From the NCBI GenBank assembly GCA_022825665.1, contig JAJDWI010000092.1:1-48285 (forward strand): DNA of 48,285 nt, in the 5' to 3' direction. How positions within the stretch are numbered: position 1 is the stretch's first letter; the number at the start of each line of letters is the position of its first letter. The notes under the pieces were generated by a model. The model saw nothing but the letters and a program-made list of their open reading frames with translations. It was not told the DNA's origin and searched no databases. A program made the translations under genes and the position numbers. Source of the stretch: Candidatus Poribacteria bacterium (GTDB lineage: Bacteria > Poribacteria > WGA-4E > WGA-3G). Positions 33,766-43,760 of the stretch are shown piece after piece.

Positions 33766-35613
33766 ATGTTTTGGGAGACAATTGAATCACAATTCAAAGT
33801 CGCAGCTGCACACCAATTTCTGTTACATTTTAATGTCGGAGACTTGCAGCATGATGAAAATTTTGGTTATATGCCAACTCTGGATTATTTGATGGAACAA
33901 TTAAATGTACTTGGGTGTCGATTGGTTATCGGATATAATGCCACCCAAGGATTTAAATGGCCAAGAGTCGGGGAATGGATAAGTACACAGAAAATATTAG
34001 GACTTATACCTAAAGAACAGGGACCACCAGCGGAAACTGAAGATAGAAAAAGAATCAACAGTCAACTATTACTCAATAAACTGCATGAAGATCCATTTTA
34101 CAGAAGTGATCCGTTGCCGACAAAGGACTTGGCAAACAAGATGCATGATCTCTTGAAGCAAGACAGAGTCAGAGTCGGTATGGTTATTGATAGCCTTGAA
34201 CAGATTGCACCGAATGATCCTATGTTTGAGGCAGGTGCGCATGACAACCAACAATACTTCTTCTACCAACTCAAGAATTGGGCGTCAGATCTGGAAATTC
34301 GAAGAAAAAAGCATATTATCTTACTTCTCACACAAAATACTTACGATATCCATCCACAGTTTCTTGTGAATCAGGAAATACCTATCGTAGAAGTTCCATT
34401 TCCGGCTTATGATGAACGGTTGAAATTTATTGAGCACTTAAACAAAATTCCACAAGAAATAACACATCAGGATTCGCCGGATCAGAAAGTTCAAGTTCAA
34501 CTGAATCTTGGGAATGCGGGTGAAAGACAAAACTTAGCTCGTGAAACTGCGGGTTTAAATCTATTTGGAATACATGATTTAGTCAGACATGCTGCGTCTT
34601 TAAAGCAGAAAGTGGAGGGACCATTACTTGGGAACTATCGACGTCAAAGTATCAAGGTATTCAGTCATGGAATTATTGAAATTAATGAACCACTTACCAA
34701 TCCAAGACAGCACTGGTCAAGTCATGTTACAAGGGTCATAGAGGATGTTGCTGAAGGGTTAAAAGAAAATGATATGCGACGTGTTCCGCGAGGTATCCTA
34801 ATGCTTGGACCAACTGGTAACGGAAATATATTTGCTGCGCGTATGTTGGCTGGACAGACAAATATGGCATTTGTGCAACTTCGATATGCAAGTCAGGTCA
34901 GCGAAGTAACGATCAACCTTAATGATAGCGGTTCTGGTTACGAAAGAAACCTGAATTCTGCTATTAATTTTATCCGTGGACTTGCCCCGGTAGTTGTATT
35001 TATGGATGAAGTTGAACGTGCCTCACCGCATACTGGGATGCAGCAGGGAGGGGATCACGGTTTTCCTGTACTCTTGACAAATGCTATTAGTGATGCGTCC
35101 TTACATGGTCAGGTGATATGGGTTGGTACATCCAGTCGTCCCGATTTAATGCCACCGATATTCAGACGTCCAGAGATATTTGGTCATAAATTAGTGCTTT
35201 TACCTCCTATGCGGGAAAGTCGGGCAGGTATATTACAGTTCTTTTGCCGATTCCACACACAAGAACAGATAAACTTTCAAGAGATTGCAAGAGACCAGAA
35301 GCTACGTGGTGTGAGTGTTGGTGATCTTATGCAGATAGCACAACGAAGCCATAACATTGCTAAACGCAAGAATAGAAATGCCTTTGTTGAAGAAGATTTG
35401 CGTGAGGCAGTAGCAGATTATATGCCAGATCATTCTGCTGAAATGCAGATGTTTATGTCTTTGTTAGCATTGCAAGAGGCGAATTCTCGTCAAATGATAC
35501 CTGACAGACTTCCACGTCCATACGTGGAATTCGTTGCTGATAACCGAATTGACAAAACAAAGATTAACAACCGGTTGATGGAGTTGAGTAAGGAACTTGG
35601 GTTGAGTGCTTGA
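33766..35613 (+). CDS. AAA-type ATPase-like protein with degenerate Walker A
   Basis: 615 residues. The C-terminal AAA module (about 330-540) has PRGILMLGPTGNGNIFAARML, where the Walker-A Lys is Asn354 and the following Ser/Thr is Ile, then Walker B PVVVFMDEVERA, a sensor-like VIWVGTSSRPDLMPP and RRPEIF in the arginine-finger region. The N-terminal half contains another Walker-B-like VGMVIDSLEQIAP and a sensor-like IILLLTQNT, suggesting a second, degenerate AAA fold, a layout reminiscent of Ycf46-type proteins. Nucleotide binding is doubtful without the Lys. No known pathway. Nothing else shares its strand nearby except the small ORF. Confidence 0.75.
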   Translation: MFWETIESQFKVAAAHQFLLHFNVGDLQHDENFGYMPTLDYLMEQLNVLGCRLVIGYNATQGFKWPRVGEWISTQKILGLIPKEQGPPAETEDRKRINSQLLLNKLHEDPFYRSDPLPTKDLANKMHDLLKQDRVRVGMVIDSLEQIAPNDPMFEAGAHDNQQYFFYQLKNWASDLEIRRKKHIILLLTQNTYDIHPQFLVNQEIPIVEVPFPAYDERLKFIEHLNKIPQEITHQDSPDQKVQVQLNLGNAGERQNLARETAGLNLFGIHDLVRHAASLKQKVEGPLLGNYRRQSIKVFSHGIIEINEPLTNPRQHWSSHVTRVIEDVAEGLKENDMRRVPRGILMLGPTGNGNIFAARMLAGQTNMAFVQLRYASQVSEVTINLNDSGSGYERNLNSAINFIRGLAPVVVFMDEVERASPHTGMQQGGDHGFPVLLTNAISDASLHGQVIWVGTSSRPDLMPPIFRRPEIFGHKLVLLPPMRESRAGILQFFCRFHTQEQINFQEIARDQKLRGVSVGDLMQIAQRSHNIAKRKNRNAFVEEDLREAVADYMPDHSAEMQMFMSLLALQEANSRQMIPDRLPRPYVEFVADNRIDKTKINNRLMELSKELGLSA

Positions 35614-35706
35614 TATATTAATTATATCTGGTATGGACGATTTCACAACAACCTGAATTTTAATAATAAATTCTTAGGTTTCTATATAAATCCCTTTAAA
35701 TGCAGG

Positions 35707-35735
35707 ATGCTCCTGTTGGCTTGCAACAGGAGCAT
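35707..35735. terminator. Hairpin between AAA and RRM genes
   Basis: ATGCTCCTGTTG (35707-35718) / CAACAGGAGCAT (35724-35735), perfect 12-bp stem, 5-base loop, between convergent genes. No T-tract on either side, so terminator function is likely from position but not certain. Confidence 0.55.
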
Positions 35736-35792
35736 GAGTATTCCGCTAAAGGTTATCTAAACAATTGCAGGTATTTATCCTACATCGAGCGA

Positions 35793-36086
35793 TTACTCTT
35801 CTTCGTAGCGGCTTTGGCTTTGGTATCGGGGTTCAGAGCGACGTTCGCGTGGACGTGCGGGATTGACCTTCAAGGGGCGTCCCATCAACTCTTGACCGTC
35901 AAGAGCTTCAATAGCGCGTTCACCGTCTTCTTGGTTTTCCATCTCAACAAACCCATACCCTTTTGAGCGACCATCGTAGCGGTCACGAATAATCGTTACC
36001 GATGTCAGTGGTCCATGCGGCTCAAATATTTCTTCCAAGTCAGTTTCTGTGGCTGCATAGGGCACATTGCCAACGTAGATGTTCAT
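35793..36086 (-). CDS. RNA-binding protein with a single RRM domain
   Basis: 97 residues. RNP2 appears as IYVGNV at the start and RNP1 as KGYGFVEM near residue 43; GRPLKVNPARPRERR closes the RRM and a short Arg/Gln/Glu tail follows. This is the common bacterial/cyanobacterial-type glycine-poor RRM protein, often cold- or stress-induced; that role is not shown here. AAAGGAGAAACGAG precedes the ATG. Stands alone between two convergent/following genes. Confidence 0.95.
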   Translation of the reverse strand: MNIYVGNVPYAATETDLEEIFEPHGPLTSVTIIRDRYDGRSKGYGFVEMENQEDGERAIEALDGQELMGRPLKVNPARPRERRSEPRYQSQSRYEEE

Positions 36087-36378
36087 CTCGTTTCTCCTTT
36101 TGAAATTGAAATAACGGGAATGTGAGAAAACTGAGTACTGTCAGCATGTTCTATTGGCAGGCATTTGGCAGTGCAAAGATTGGTAAAAATGAACTCGGGA
36201 TTCTCATCAATCTTTTTCGGAAGCCGCATCACAATCTACAAGAATGCTACTGGTTCCAAACCGTAAAACTGTCAAAATACTACGCATAACGTTGTTCGCA
36301 GACACCGTCACATTTCCCAAACGTAAACATGATACAACAATTTAATCAAATTGTCAAATTTGATTGTACTATTATTAA

Positions 36379-39207
36379 TTATTTTGCATCCATCCAATTA
36401 TCACCGATTCCTGTCTCAGTGAGTAGAGGAACATTAAGTTCTAATGCATTTTCCATTTCCTCGGATACAATTGCTGCATGTTCTTCTGCTAAATTAATCG
36501 GTGTCTCCAGCACGAGTTCGTCGTGTATCTGCAATAATAATTTCATCTGTAAATCATCTCTATCAATCCTGTGTTGAACTTTGACCATAGCTGCTTTGAT
36601 GAGATCAGCTGCTGATCCCTGAATAACGGTATTGATTGCTAAACGTTCTCCAAGACTTTGCCTGCTTCGGGAACGTTCAAAGAGTTCCGGAATGGCGCGC
36701 CGCCGACCTGTTAGTGTAGACACATATCCTTGGTCTAATGCCTGTTGAACACATGATTGGAAGAATTCGTTGATACCGGGGAATCTTGCTTTGTAATTTG
36801 TAATCAAATCTCTTGCTTCATTGACATCCATACCTTGAATTCTGCGTGCTAAACCGGAAGGAGACACACCGTAAATAATACCGAAATTTACGATTTTTGC
36901 TTTGTCTCGTAGATCGCGAGAGACATCTTCCGGGTCAACTTTAAAGACTTCTGCAGCAACGGATGTATGGATATCCAAACCGGTTGTAAAAATCTCAGTA
37001 AGTATAGGGTCCCTACTAAAATGGGCAAGGACACGGAGTTCAATCTGTGAATAGTCTGCACATATCAACTTATGTCCTTCTGGTGCAATAAATACGCGTC
37101 GTAACTGTCTGCCAATTTCTGATCTGACTGGTATATTCTGTAGATTTGGACTATCAGATTTTAATCTTCCTGTTGCGGTGGTTAGTTGGTAAAGATGTGT
37201 GTGTATCCGTTTTGTGTCTTCATTTACTGAGTGCCTTAAATGACCGAGATAGGTACTTTGTAGGTTTCGGCATTGACGATATTCAATAATGAGACGTGGC
37301 ACACTCGTTTTAGGGGTGTTTATATCCTCTTGTGCAGCGAGTGCTTCAAGCACATTTGCATCCGTTGAATTCTTTCCCGTTTTGGTGCGTCGTACTGGCT
37401 TGAAACCGATGTCATCAAACAGAACTTCCGCGAGTCTACTTGGCGAGTCAATATTAAATTGGTAACCAACTAACTCATGTATCACTTTTTCACATTCCAC
37501 AACCATTTCTTCTACGACTTCGGTTTGTTTTTTTAATTCCTCAGTGTCACAGACGATTCCATTGAACTCCATGAGTGCAAGTATGGGTCCAAGTGGGGAT
37601 TCTATGTCTCTAACCAATTCGTTGGTTTCTGTCTCTACGAGTTTCGGTTTGAAATAGTGATATAGTTGGAGAACTATATCTGTATCCTCTGAAGCATATT
37701 GTGTTACCTCATCAAGCGGAATCTTATCAATAGAAGTGGAATCGTCCTCATCACCAATTAAGTTTGAGAGCGGGATCATTTTATGTTTTAGGTGAAGCAG
37801 CGCAAGATTATCCAAGTTGTGAGAGGGTTGTCTTGGATCTACAAGTTGACTTGCTAACATAGTATCAAACACAACACCTCGCAGTTGAACACCATGACGT
37901 ATGAAGATGCTTGTATCAAATTTCAGGTTGTGTCCACATTTTGGCAGTTCAGCGTTTTCCAAAATTGGCTTAAGTTTTGAAATTACTGTTTCTTGATCCA
38001 AATGGTTCTCCGGATTTGGAGTTCGGATTGGAACATATACTCCCTGCTGTGGTTTCCAAGAAAAACTAATACCACACAAATTAGAGTTGCGATTTAAACC
38101 GTCTGTTTCTGTGTCGACAGCAATGAGTGATTGCTTTGATAGTGTTTCAACAAGGGCATCTAACTGCTCTTCAGTCGTTATTGCAGTATAGTCCCCTGTT
38201 TCTGCGGTCGTAAATTTTCCTTCCTCCAGTATTGCATCCTTTTCTTGCTCCATTGCTTCCAAGCGTTCTTTTCTGGTAGTTTTGACTTCTGTTTTCACCT
38301 GGTCTGATTCAGTGTTTCCGGAAGCGAGTTCTGCAAGCGGTTTGTAAAAACGTTTAAGTTCAAGTTGATCTAACAAAGGGTTGATTTTACTAAGTTCAGG
38401 TGGCTTGAATCGTGCTTGTTCCAGAGAGAAATCCAAATCTGCATCCCGTTTGAGTGTTACAAGTTGCTGTGAAAGCGATATGTAGTCTTGTGCTTTCTCT
38501 AAATTTTCACGGCGTTTTCCCTTAATCTGGTCAATATTCGCATAGATATTTTCTATTGAACCGAACTCCTGTATCAATTTCGCTGCGGTTTTCAATCCAA
38601 TACCCTCAACTCCCGGTATGTTGTCGGAGGTATCCCCCATTAAAGCAAGTGTATCTATGACTTGGTCAGGAGTAATTCCTTTATTTTCTAATAAATGGGC
38701 TTCATCTATTGTAACTTCATTACGTAGATCAAACATCGTAACTCGGTCACAGAGTAGTTGTTCAAGGTCTTTGTCTTTTGAAATGATGCAAACATGCACA
38801 TCTTGCGTATCTGGAGAATCGAGAATGTATTGGGTGACAGACGCAATAATATCGTCTGCTTCCAGTTTTGGTTTGCCTATGACAGGTATTTGAAGGGTTT
38901 CAAGTAGTTGTTGTATACGAGGAATCTGTGTAACAAGATCATCTGGCGGAGTTCGACGATGCCCTTTATATTCCTTATACATCTCATTTCGGAAGGTATC
39001 ACCGGGCATATCAATAGCGGCAATAATATATTGAGCCTTGTAGTCAGTTAAGAGTTTGAGGAGTGTTGTCGTGAAACCGTAAATAGCGTTTGTCGGTTCA
39101 CCTGTAACGGAACTCACCAATCTGGTTTGAATTGCGTAAAATGAACGGAATATCTCAGCGAGTGTATCAATGATATAGAGCGTTTTTGAGTTGTCGTTTT
39201 GTGTCAT
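36379..39207 (-). CDS. polA: DNA polymerase I
   Basis: 942 residues, full length. 5'-nuclease domain (1-~290; DMPGDTFRNEMYKEYKGHR, ALMGDTSDNIPGVEGIG). 3'-5' exonuclease with all three motifs intact: AVDTETDGL, GHNLKFDTS, YASEDTDI. Polymerase motifs A (ICADYSQIELRVLAHFS), B (AKIVNFGIIYGVSPSGLARR) and C (LLLQIHDELVLE). So both exonucleases and the polymerase look active. AAGGAAC precedes the ATG. Last gene of the leftward run from 47.4 kb. Confidence 0.98.
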   Translation of the reverse strand: MTQNDNSKTLYIIDTLAEIFRSFYAIQTRLVSSVTGEPTNAIYGFTTTLLKLLTDYKAQYIIAAIDMPGDTFRNEMYKEYKGHRRTPPDDLVTQIPRIQQLLETLQIPVIGKPKLEADDIIASVTQYILDSPDTQDVHVCIISKDKDLEQLLCDRVTMFDLRNEVTIDEAHLLENKGITPDQVIDTLALMGDTSDNIPGVEGIGLKTAAKLIQEFGSIENIYANIDQIKGKRRENLEKAQDYISLSQQLVTLKRDADLDFSLEQARFKPPELSKINPLLDQLELKRFYKPLAELASGNTESDQVKTEVKTTRKERLEAMEQEKDAILEEGKFTTAETGDYTAITTEEQLDALVETLSKQSLIAVDTETDGLNRNSNLCGISFSWKPQQGVYVPIRTPNPENHLDQETVISKLKPILENAELPKCGHNLKFDTSIFIRHGVQLRGVVFDTMLASQLVDPRQPSHNLDNLALLHLKHKMIPLSNLIGDEDDSTSIDKIPLDEVTQYASEDTDIVLQLYHYFKPKLVETETNELVRDIESPLGPILALMEFNGIVCDTEELKKQTEVVEEMVVECEKVIHELVGYQFNIDSPSRLAEVLFDDIGFKPVRRTKTGKNSTDANVLEALAAQEDINTPKTSVPRLIIEYRQCRNLQSTYLGHLRHSVNEDTKRIHTHLYQLTTATGRLKSDSPNLQNIPVRSEIGRQLRRVFIAPEGHKLICADYSQIELRVLAHFSRDPILTEIFTTGLDIHTSVAAEVFKVDPEDVSRDLRDKAKIVNFGIIYGVSPSGLARRIQGMDVNEARDLITNYKARFPGINEFFQSCVQQALDQGYVSTLTGRRRAIPELFERSRSRQSLGERLAINTVIQGSAADLIKAAMVKVQHRIDRDDLQMKLLLQIHDELVLETPINLAEEHAAIVSEEMENALELNVPLLTETGIGDNWMDAK

Positions 39208-39294
39208 AAATAGTTCCTTATGATAGTGTAGTGTAAATAAATAGAAATACTAAACTCTATACATTAAAACGTAAAAACCTGCATTCTATTTTCA

Positions 39295-40371
39295 TTAATC
39301 AACACTTGGATAATGCCATTTTCGTAGTGAATCCGATGCAGATAAACCTGCTTCTTGACCAAGCGCAAAAGCAGTAGCAATTAGGTTTCGTTCGCCAGAA
39401 ATTATATCCCCTGCTGCAAATAGTCCAGGTATCGGTTCACCATTGCTATCCAGCATCTGCATATCCTCATTTGCAATTATCAATCCCTCTTCATCTTTCT
39501 GGTAGTTCCAACCGTCTAAAAATTTGGTATTTGGAATTAATCCTTCGTCAACAAGGAATCCGTGAAAGAACAGTTCAGTTCCATCCTCCATTTCAAAACC
39601 GAGTAGATTAGTTTTTTCACCAATGTGCCGCTTTATTTTTGTTTCGATTATGTTGATTTTCCGATCTTTGACCTGATTTAGAATTGGCGGTGACATCCTG
39701 TGAGGTCGTCCGTTTGTTAGGATTGTGATTTTGTCAGTGAAATCTTGTGCGCCAATGGCTGCTTCGTAGATATAGTCTCCTACACCGAGTAGTGCCAGAT
39801 GTTCATTCACATGTAAATGACCATCACAACGGATACACACATGCCACCCTTTACGATTACCTGCGTAACGGAACACAGTTGCATACTGTTTATACAACCG
39901 TTCAGCTTCTGGTTGGAATTCAATATTGGGCCATTTGTCGTCAAAACCTGCTGCAACAACGACTGTTCGTGATTTATATGTTTCTATATGCAGTGGTGTA
40001 TTTTTCTTTAGAACAGATGTAGATGCTTCTAACTCAAAGATGTCGTTGTTTCGTGTCAGTTTAGTTACGAGTCCGTCTCTGATGTCAATACCAGATTTAC
40101 GCTGTTCATCCCCAAGCATAAATTCTACTACGGGTCTGCTCTCCATCCACTTCATCAGTTCCTTAGCAAAGTTGGGACCGATGATACCTGGAAATACAGG
40201 TGCGTCTTCTATCTCAACAGATTTTGACCAATACGCTCTTCCACGACTAAAACTTACTTTGCCAGAGTGTAACACCAGCACATGACGCATTTGGTGGCTT
40301 GCTGATACAGCTGCTTGTGTGCCTGCTGGTCCAGCACCTATTACTGCTACATCGTAAATTGTTTCTGCCAT
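39295..40371 (-). CDS. Thioredoxin-reductase-like NAD(P)/FAD-dependent oxidoreductase
   Basis: 358 residues from the ATG at 40371, preceded by GAGGAGA; a start five codons upstream is less well placed. FAD motif VAVIGAGPAGTQAA at the N-terminus, a CIRCDGH sequence matching the CATCDG redox pair of low-Mr thioredoxin reductase, then LLGVGDYIYEAA as a modified NAD(P) motif, and a final PIPGLFAAGDI FAD motif. Whether thioredoxin is the partner is open; no trx gene is adjacent. Between polA and the UbiD gene on the same strand. Confidence 0.85.
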   Translation of the reverse strand: MAETIYDVAVIGAGPAGTQAAVSASHQMRHVLVLHSGKVSFSRGRAYWSKSVEIEDAPVFPGIIGPNFAKELMKWMESRPVVEFMLGDEQRKSGIDIRDGLVTKLTRNNDIFELEASTSVLKKNTPLHIETYKSRTVVVAAGFDDKWPNIEFQPEAERLYKQYATVFRYAGNRKGWHVCIRCDGHLHVNEHLALLGVGDYIYEAAIGAQDFTDKITILTNGRPHRMSPPILNQVKDRKINIIETKIKRHIGEKTNLLGFEMEDGTELFFHGFLVDEGLIPNTKFLDGWNYQKDEEGLIIANEDMQMLDSNGEPIPGLFAAGDIISGERNLIATAFALGQEAGLSASDSLRKWHYPSVD

Positions 40372-40438
40372 GTTATCTCTCCTCATACATTAGAATGTAA
40401 ATGGATGAAATATATAACTACAGAAACAGTAATAATGT

Positions 40439-41884
40439 TTACAACCCATATTTCTTCCACCGTTCATTTACGAGTTCAACAATTTCCTCAGACATCTGAA
40501 TTTCGGGGGGCCAATCACGGTGATAGCCTTCTTCTTTCCATTTGGTTGTCGCATCAATTCCCATCTTTGATCCAGCACCAAGTAGCGGTGCAGCATGATC
40601 AAGTACATCAACTGGACCTTCAACGATTGTAACATCACGTTTCGGGTCAACATTGCTTCCAACATAGAATAGAACTTCCTCAACATTTTGAACATCTACG
40701 TCTTTATCAACCACGATAATGATTTTACTAAACATCAGTTGTCCAAGTCCCCAGAAACTGTGCATCATTTTCTTTGCTTGGAATGGATAACGTTTGTCAA
40801 TTGATATTAGTGCAAAGTTGTGGAACACCCCAAATAATGGCAAATTCATATCAACAAGTTCGGGAAGTTGCGTTTTAATCAACGGCATAAAGATACGTTC
40901 GGTTGCCTTACCCATATAGCAATCTTCCATTGGAGGTTTGCCGACAATGATCGTTTGATATATTGGGTCTTTACGATGTGTAATCGCTGTGATTCGGAAT
41001 ACTGGATATTCATCAGGTAGGGAATAGAATCCCGTATGGTCACCAAAAGGTCCTTCAATACATGTCTCATCAGGTTCAATAAACCCTTCAATTACAATGT
41101 CTGCATCAGCTGGTACCATCATATCTATGGTTTTTGCTTCTACCATTTCCACATTTGCTTTTCGTAGGAATCCTGCAAATAGGAGTTCATCAATCCCCGA
41201 TGGTAACGGTGCAGTACCAATATAGGACATTATTGGGTCACCACCGATTGCAATTGCCACTGGCATCTGTTCTCCTGCCTGTTTGTATTCTCTGTGATGT
41301 GCTGCGCCATCATGGTGAATTTGCCAATGCATCGCTAATGCATACGGGTTGAGTTTCTGCAATCGATATGTTCCGACGTTACGTTGACCTGTTTTCAAAC
41401 TATGGGTGAAGACTTGAGGTAAAGTAATATATCTGTCAGCATCCATAGGCCAACACTTTATCAACGGCAATGTATCTAACGAGGCATTTTCACCTGTTAA
41501 AACGACATCTTGAGAAGCACCTTTCTTGACAGTTTTCGGTGGAAAATTGGTGAGTTGGGATAGGATACGTAACATTTTTACCTTATCAAGAAGGGACTCA
41601 GGTGGACCGATTTTTATCATACCTTCAATTTCATAAGCGATTCGGGAAAGGTCGTCTACACCGAGTGCCATTGCCATCCGGGAATAGGATCCGTAGGTAT
41701 TGATAAGCAAGGGCATATCACTACCTTCAACGTTTTCAAACAACAAAGCAGGACCGCCTTCCTTGCTGACACGGTCGGTAATTTCACTGATTTCAAGGTC
41801 AGGAGATACCTCTGTCTTTATCCGTTTGAGTTCTCCTGCTCGATCAAGTGCTTTTACAAATTCTCTAAGACTGGAATAAGCCAT
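40439..41884 (-). CDS. UbiD-family decarboxylase
   Basis: 481 residues. UbiD hallmarks: LLFENVEGSDMPLLINTYGS near the N-terminus, QIHHDGAAHH (metal/prenyl-FMN region), AIGGDPIMSYI, and EGPFGDHTGFYSLPDEYPVFRI with the active-site Glu. UbiD enzymes use prenylated FMN for (de)carboxylation in ubiquinone or menaquinone synthesis or aromatic acid use. No ubiX or other quinone gene is in view, so the pathway is undecided. Ends about 70 bases before the flavoprotein gene. Confidence 0.9.
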   Translation of the reverse strand: MAYSSLREFVKALDRAGELKRIKTEVSPDLEISEITDRVSKEGGPALLFENVEGSDMPLLINTYGSYSRMAMALGVDDLSRIAYEIEGMIKIGPPESLLDKVKMLRILSQLTNFPPKTVKKGASQDVVLTGENASLDTLPLIKCWPMDADRYITLPQVFTHSLKTGQRNVGTYRLQKLNPYALAMHWQIHHDGAAHHREYKQAGEQMPVAIAIGGDPIMSYIGTAPLPSGIDELLFAGFLRKANVEMVEAKTIDMMVPADADIVIEGFIEPDETCIEGPFGDHTGFYSLPDEYPVFRITAITHRKDPIYQTIIVGKPPMEDCYMGKATERIFMPLIKTQLPELVDMNLPLFGVFHNFALISIDKRYPFQAKKMMHSFWGLGQLMFSKIIIVVDKDVDVQNVEEVLFYVGSNVDPKRDVTIVEGPVDVLDHAAPLLGAGSKMGIDATTKWKEEGYHRDWPPEIQMSEEIVELVNERWKKYGL

Positions 41885-41933
41885 AATTAACCTCTATCCA
41901 CATGTAAGATGAATGTTGTGTGTTTCTGTTTCA

Positions 41934-43760
41934 CTATTTTGAAGGCAATTTCGCTAATATTGCTTTTAATCCTTCTTGATAGTTTTGGTTATTGGGTTCC
42001 AATGATATTGCTTTTCGTATAGATCGTTCAGCGATATTATATTCACCCAATCTAAATGCAATCAGAGCAAGTGTGTTGTGATGACTTGCTGTGTTTGGAT
42101 CTAATAGGATTGCTTTTTCTGCATACGACGTTGCCATGTCCATTTTTTTATCTCGTCCAATCGGATTTTCAATAGTACTTGCTTGCTTGGCAGTGAGTTG
42201 GGCTAACGCATTATAGGCTTTTGGCAAACCAGAGGAAAGGTAGGCAGATTCTGCTTTAGCATAACTTTGCTGAAGTACGTGTAATTCACCTATAAGGTAG
42301 TATGTATCCGGAAGAAATGAGGGTTGAAATGAATTGGTTGTATCGGATTTATTTGAGTTCTGAGGTATTGCTGCAATTTTAACTGCCTTTTGAAGTGCAG
42401 ACAATGCTTTATCTGTTTTTTGTTGATGTGCATAGCAGACACCTAAGTTATGATATGCTTCAGCATTGTCTTGATTGAGTTCAATGACCGCTTGATATGC
42501 TGAAACCGCTTCAGAATACCGTTTATGTTTAAGTAAAATAAAACCAATTTTCAGATTTACTTCTTCTTCAAACTTATTCTTACGGGTTTCGTTCCTTTTT
42601 TGTATTAGCATCAATGTCTGTTTATAATGTTTGAGAGCCAATTCATCTTTTTTCTGTGTGAGGTATACCAAACCGAGTCCTGCATGTGCTTCGGCAAAAT
42701 CTGGTTGAAGTTTCAGGGCATGTTGTTGTGCATCAATCGCTTCAGAAAACCTGTTGCGCATGGTATAGGCAATTCCAACACCGTTATATGCTTCAACAAC
42801 TTGCGGATTTAGTGCGAGTGCCTTTTCGTACTCCCAAATTGCCTTCTCATAATTCTCACTTTTGAGATATAATCTTCCAATGTTGGCAAGAATTTTTGCC
42901 CTCTGTATCGGTTCCCGTGTTCGTTGTAATGTGCCGCGTAACTCCTGTATTGGTTTGACAACCACTTTTCGTCTTTCATACAGTTGCATCTTATTGCGTG
43001 CTTCTTGTCTATTTCCATTGCGGACCTGGGTTTGGGCAAGGTTGTAGAGTGCTTCAATAAGTTCTGGATCATTCTCATACGCTATTTCATAAGAAGAGAT
43101 TGCCTCATCTAATCGGTTTTCTTGTGAATATAGTAAGCCTAATTGGTAGTGTGCTGCTGCTAAATTTGGAGATAATGCAATTGCCTTTTGATGATGGATT
43201 ATTGCATTTGAGCGTTTACCACGTTTACTATATATATTACCTAATTGGTGGTGAATCATTGCGTCATCAGGCTGAAGTTTGTTGGCTTCTTTGTAAGAGT
43301 CAAGGGCATTTTCATATTGATGTAGACTCGCATAAGCTGAACCTAAAGCTGCATGTATATGTGCCCGTTCAGGTGCAGATTGAAGTGCACGTTTAAATGC
43401 TTCAACAGACTTGTCAAATTTCTCAAGACTCACATAAGCCAATCCTAATCCATAGAAACCGTCGGGTAAGGCATAAGCGTATTTTGACATAGCATCTACA
43501 GACGATATAACTTCACGATATTCGACAATTGCCTGATCGTATCCCTCAATTTGCAAATATATCTTAGCCAATTGTAGTCGGATATCAATCCTTGTAGCAT
43601 CAGCAGCAAGTTGTTTCTGATAGGATTCAATTTGCTCACTTAGAGACATCTCGGTATCAGTCTGGCACAATCCGATGGGAACAAGCTGCATGCAAATATA
43701 TAGACAACCAATTACGACAATTAATGAATTAATGTAATATATGTTAAATGAATATTTCAT
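41934..43760 (-). CDS. Secreted or membrane-anchored TPR-repeat protein
   Basis: 608 residues. A hydrophobic N-terminal segment (about 11-33, ending IGLCQ, possibly a lipobox-like CQ) precedes 11-12 tetratricopeptide repeats in two blocks, e.g. FYGLGLAYVSLEKFDKSVEAF, AHYQLGLLYSQENRLDEAISSY and AYHNLGVCYAHQQKTDKALSAL, separated by a charged linker around residues 255-285. TPR arrays are protein-binding scaffolds. Its neighbour, an ASPIC/UnbV protein, is often paired with TPR proteins in other genomes; a joint extracytoplasmic role is inference. Confidence 0.85.
   Translation of the reverse strand: MKYSFNIYYINSLIVVIGCLYICMQLVPIGLCQTDTEMSLSEQIESYQKQLAADATRIDIRLQLAKIYLQIEGYDQAIVEYREVISSVDAMSKYAYALPDGFYGLGLAYVSLEKFDKSVEAFKRALQSAPERAHIHAALGSAYASLHQYENALDSYKEANKLQPDDAMIHHQLGNIYSKRGKRSNAIIHHQKAIALSPNLAAAHYQLGLLYSQENRLDEAISSYEIAYENDPELIEALYNLAQTQVRNGNRQEARNKMQLYERRKVVVKPIQELRGTLQRTREPIQRAKILANIGRLYLKSENYEKAIWEYEKALALNPQVVEAYNGVGIAYTMRNRFSEAIDAQQHALKLQPDFAEAHAGLGLVYLTQKKDELALKHYKQTLMLIQKRNETRKNKFEEEVNLKIGFILLKHKRYSEAVSAYQAVIELNQDNAEAYHNLGVCYAHQQKTDKALSALQKAVKIAAIPQNSNKSDTTNSFQPSFLPDTYYLIGELHVLQQSYAKAESAYLSSGLPKAYNALAQLTAKQASTIENPIGRDKKMDMATSYAEKAILLDPNTASHHNTLALIAFRLGEYNIAERSIRKAISLEPNNQNYQEGLKAILAKLPSK

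Noticed and set aside
35700-35966. 88-codon frame opposite the RRM gene
   Set aside because: It is the complement of a clear RRM protein with intact RNP1 and RNP2.
36155-36169. Sigma-54-like TGGCAG...GGC on the plus strand
   Set aside because: The -12 element is TGGC instead of TTGC and no plus-strand gene follows; chance match in a GGCA-rich stretch.
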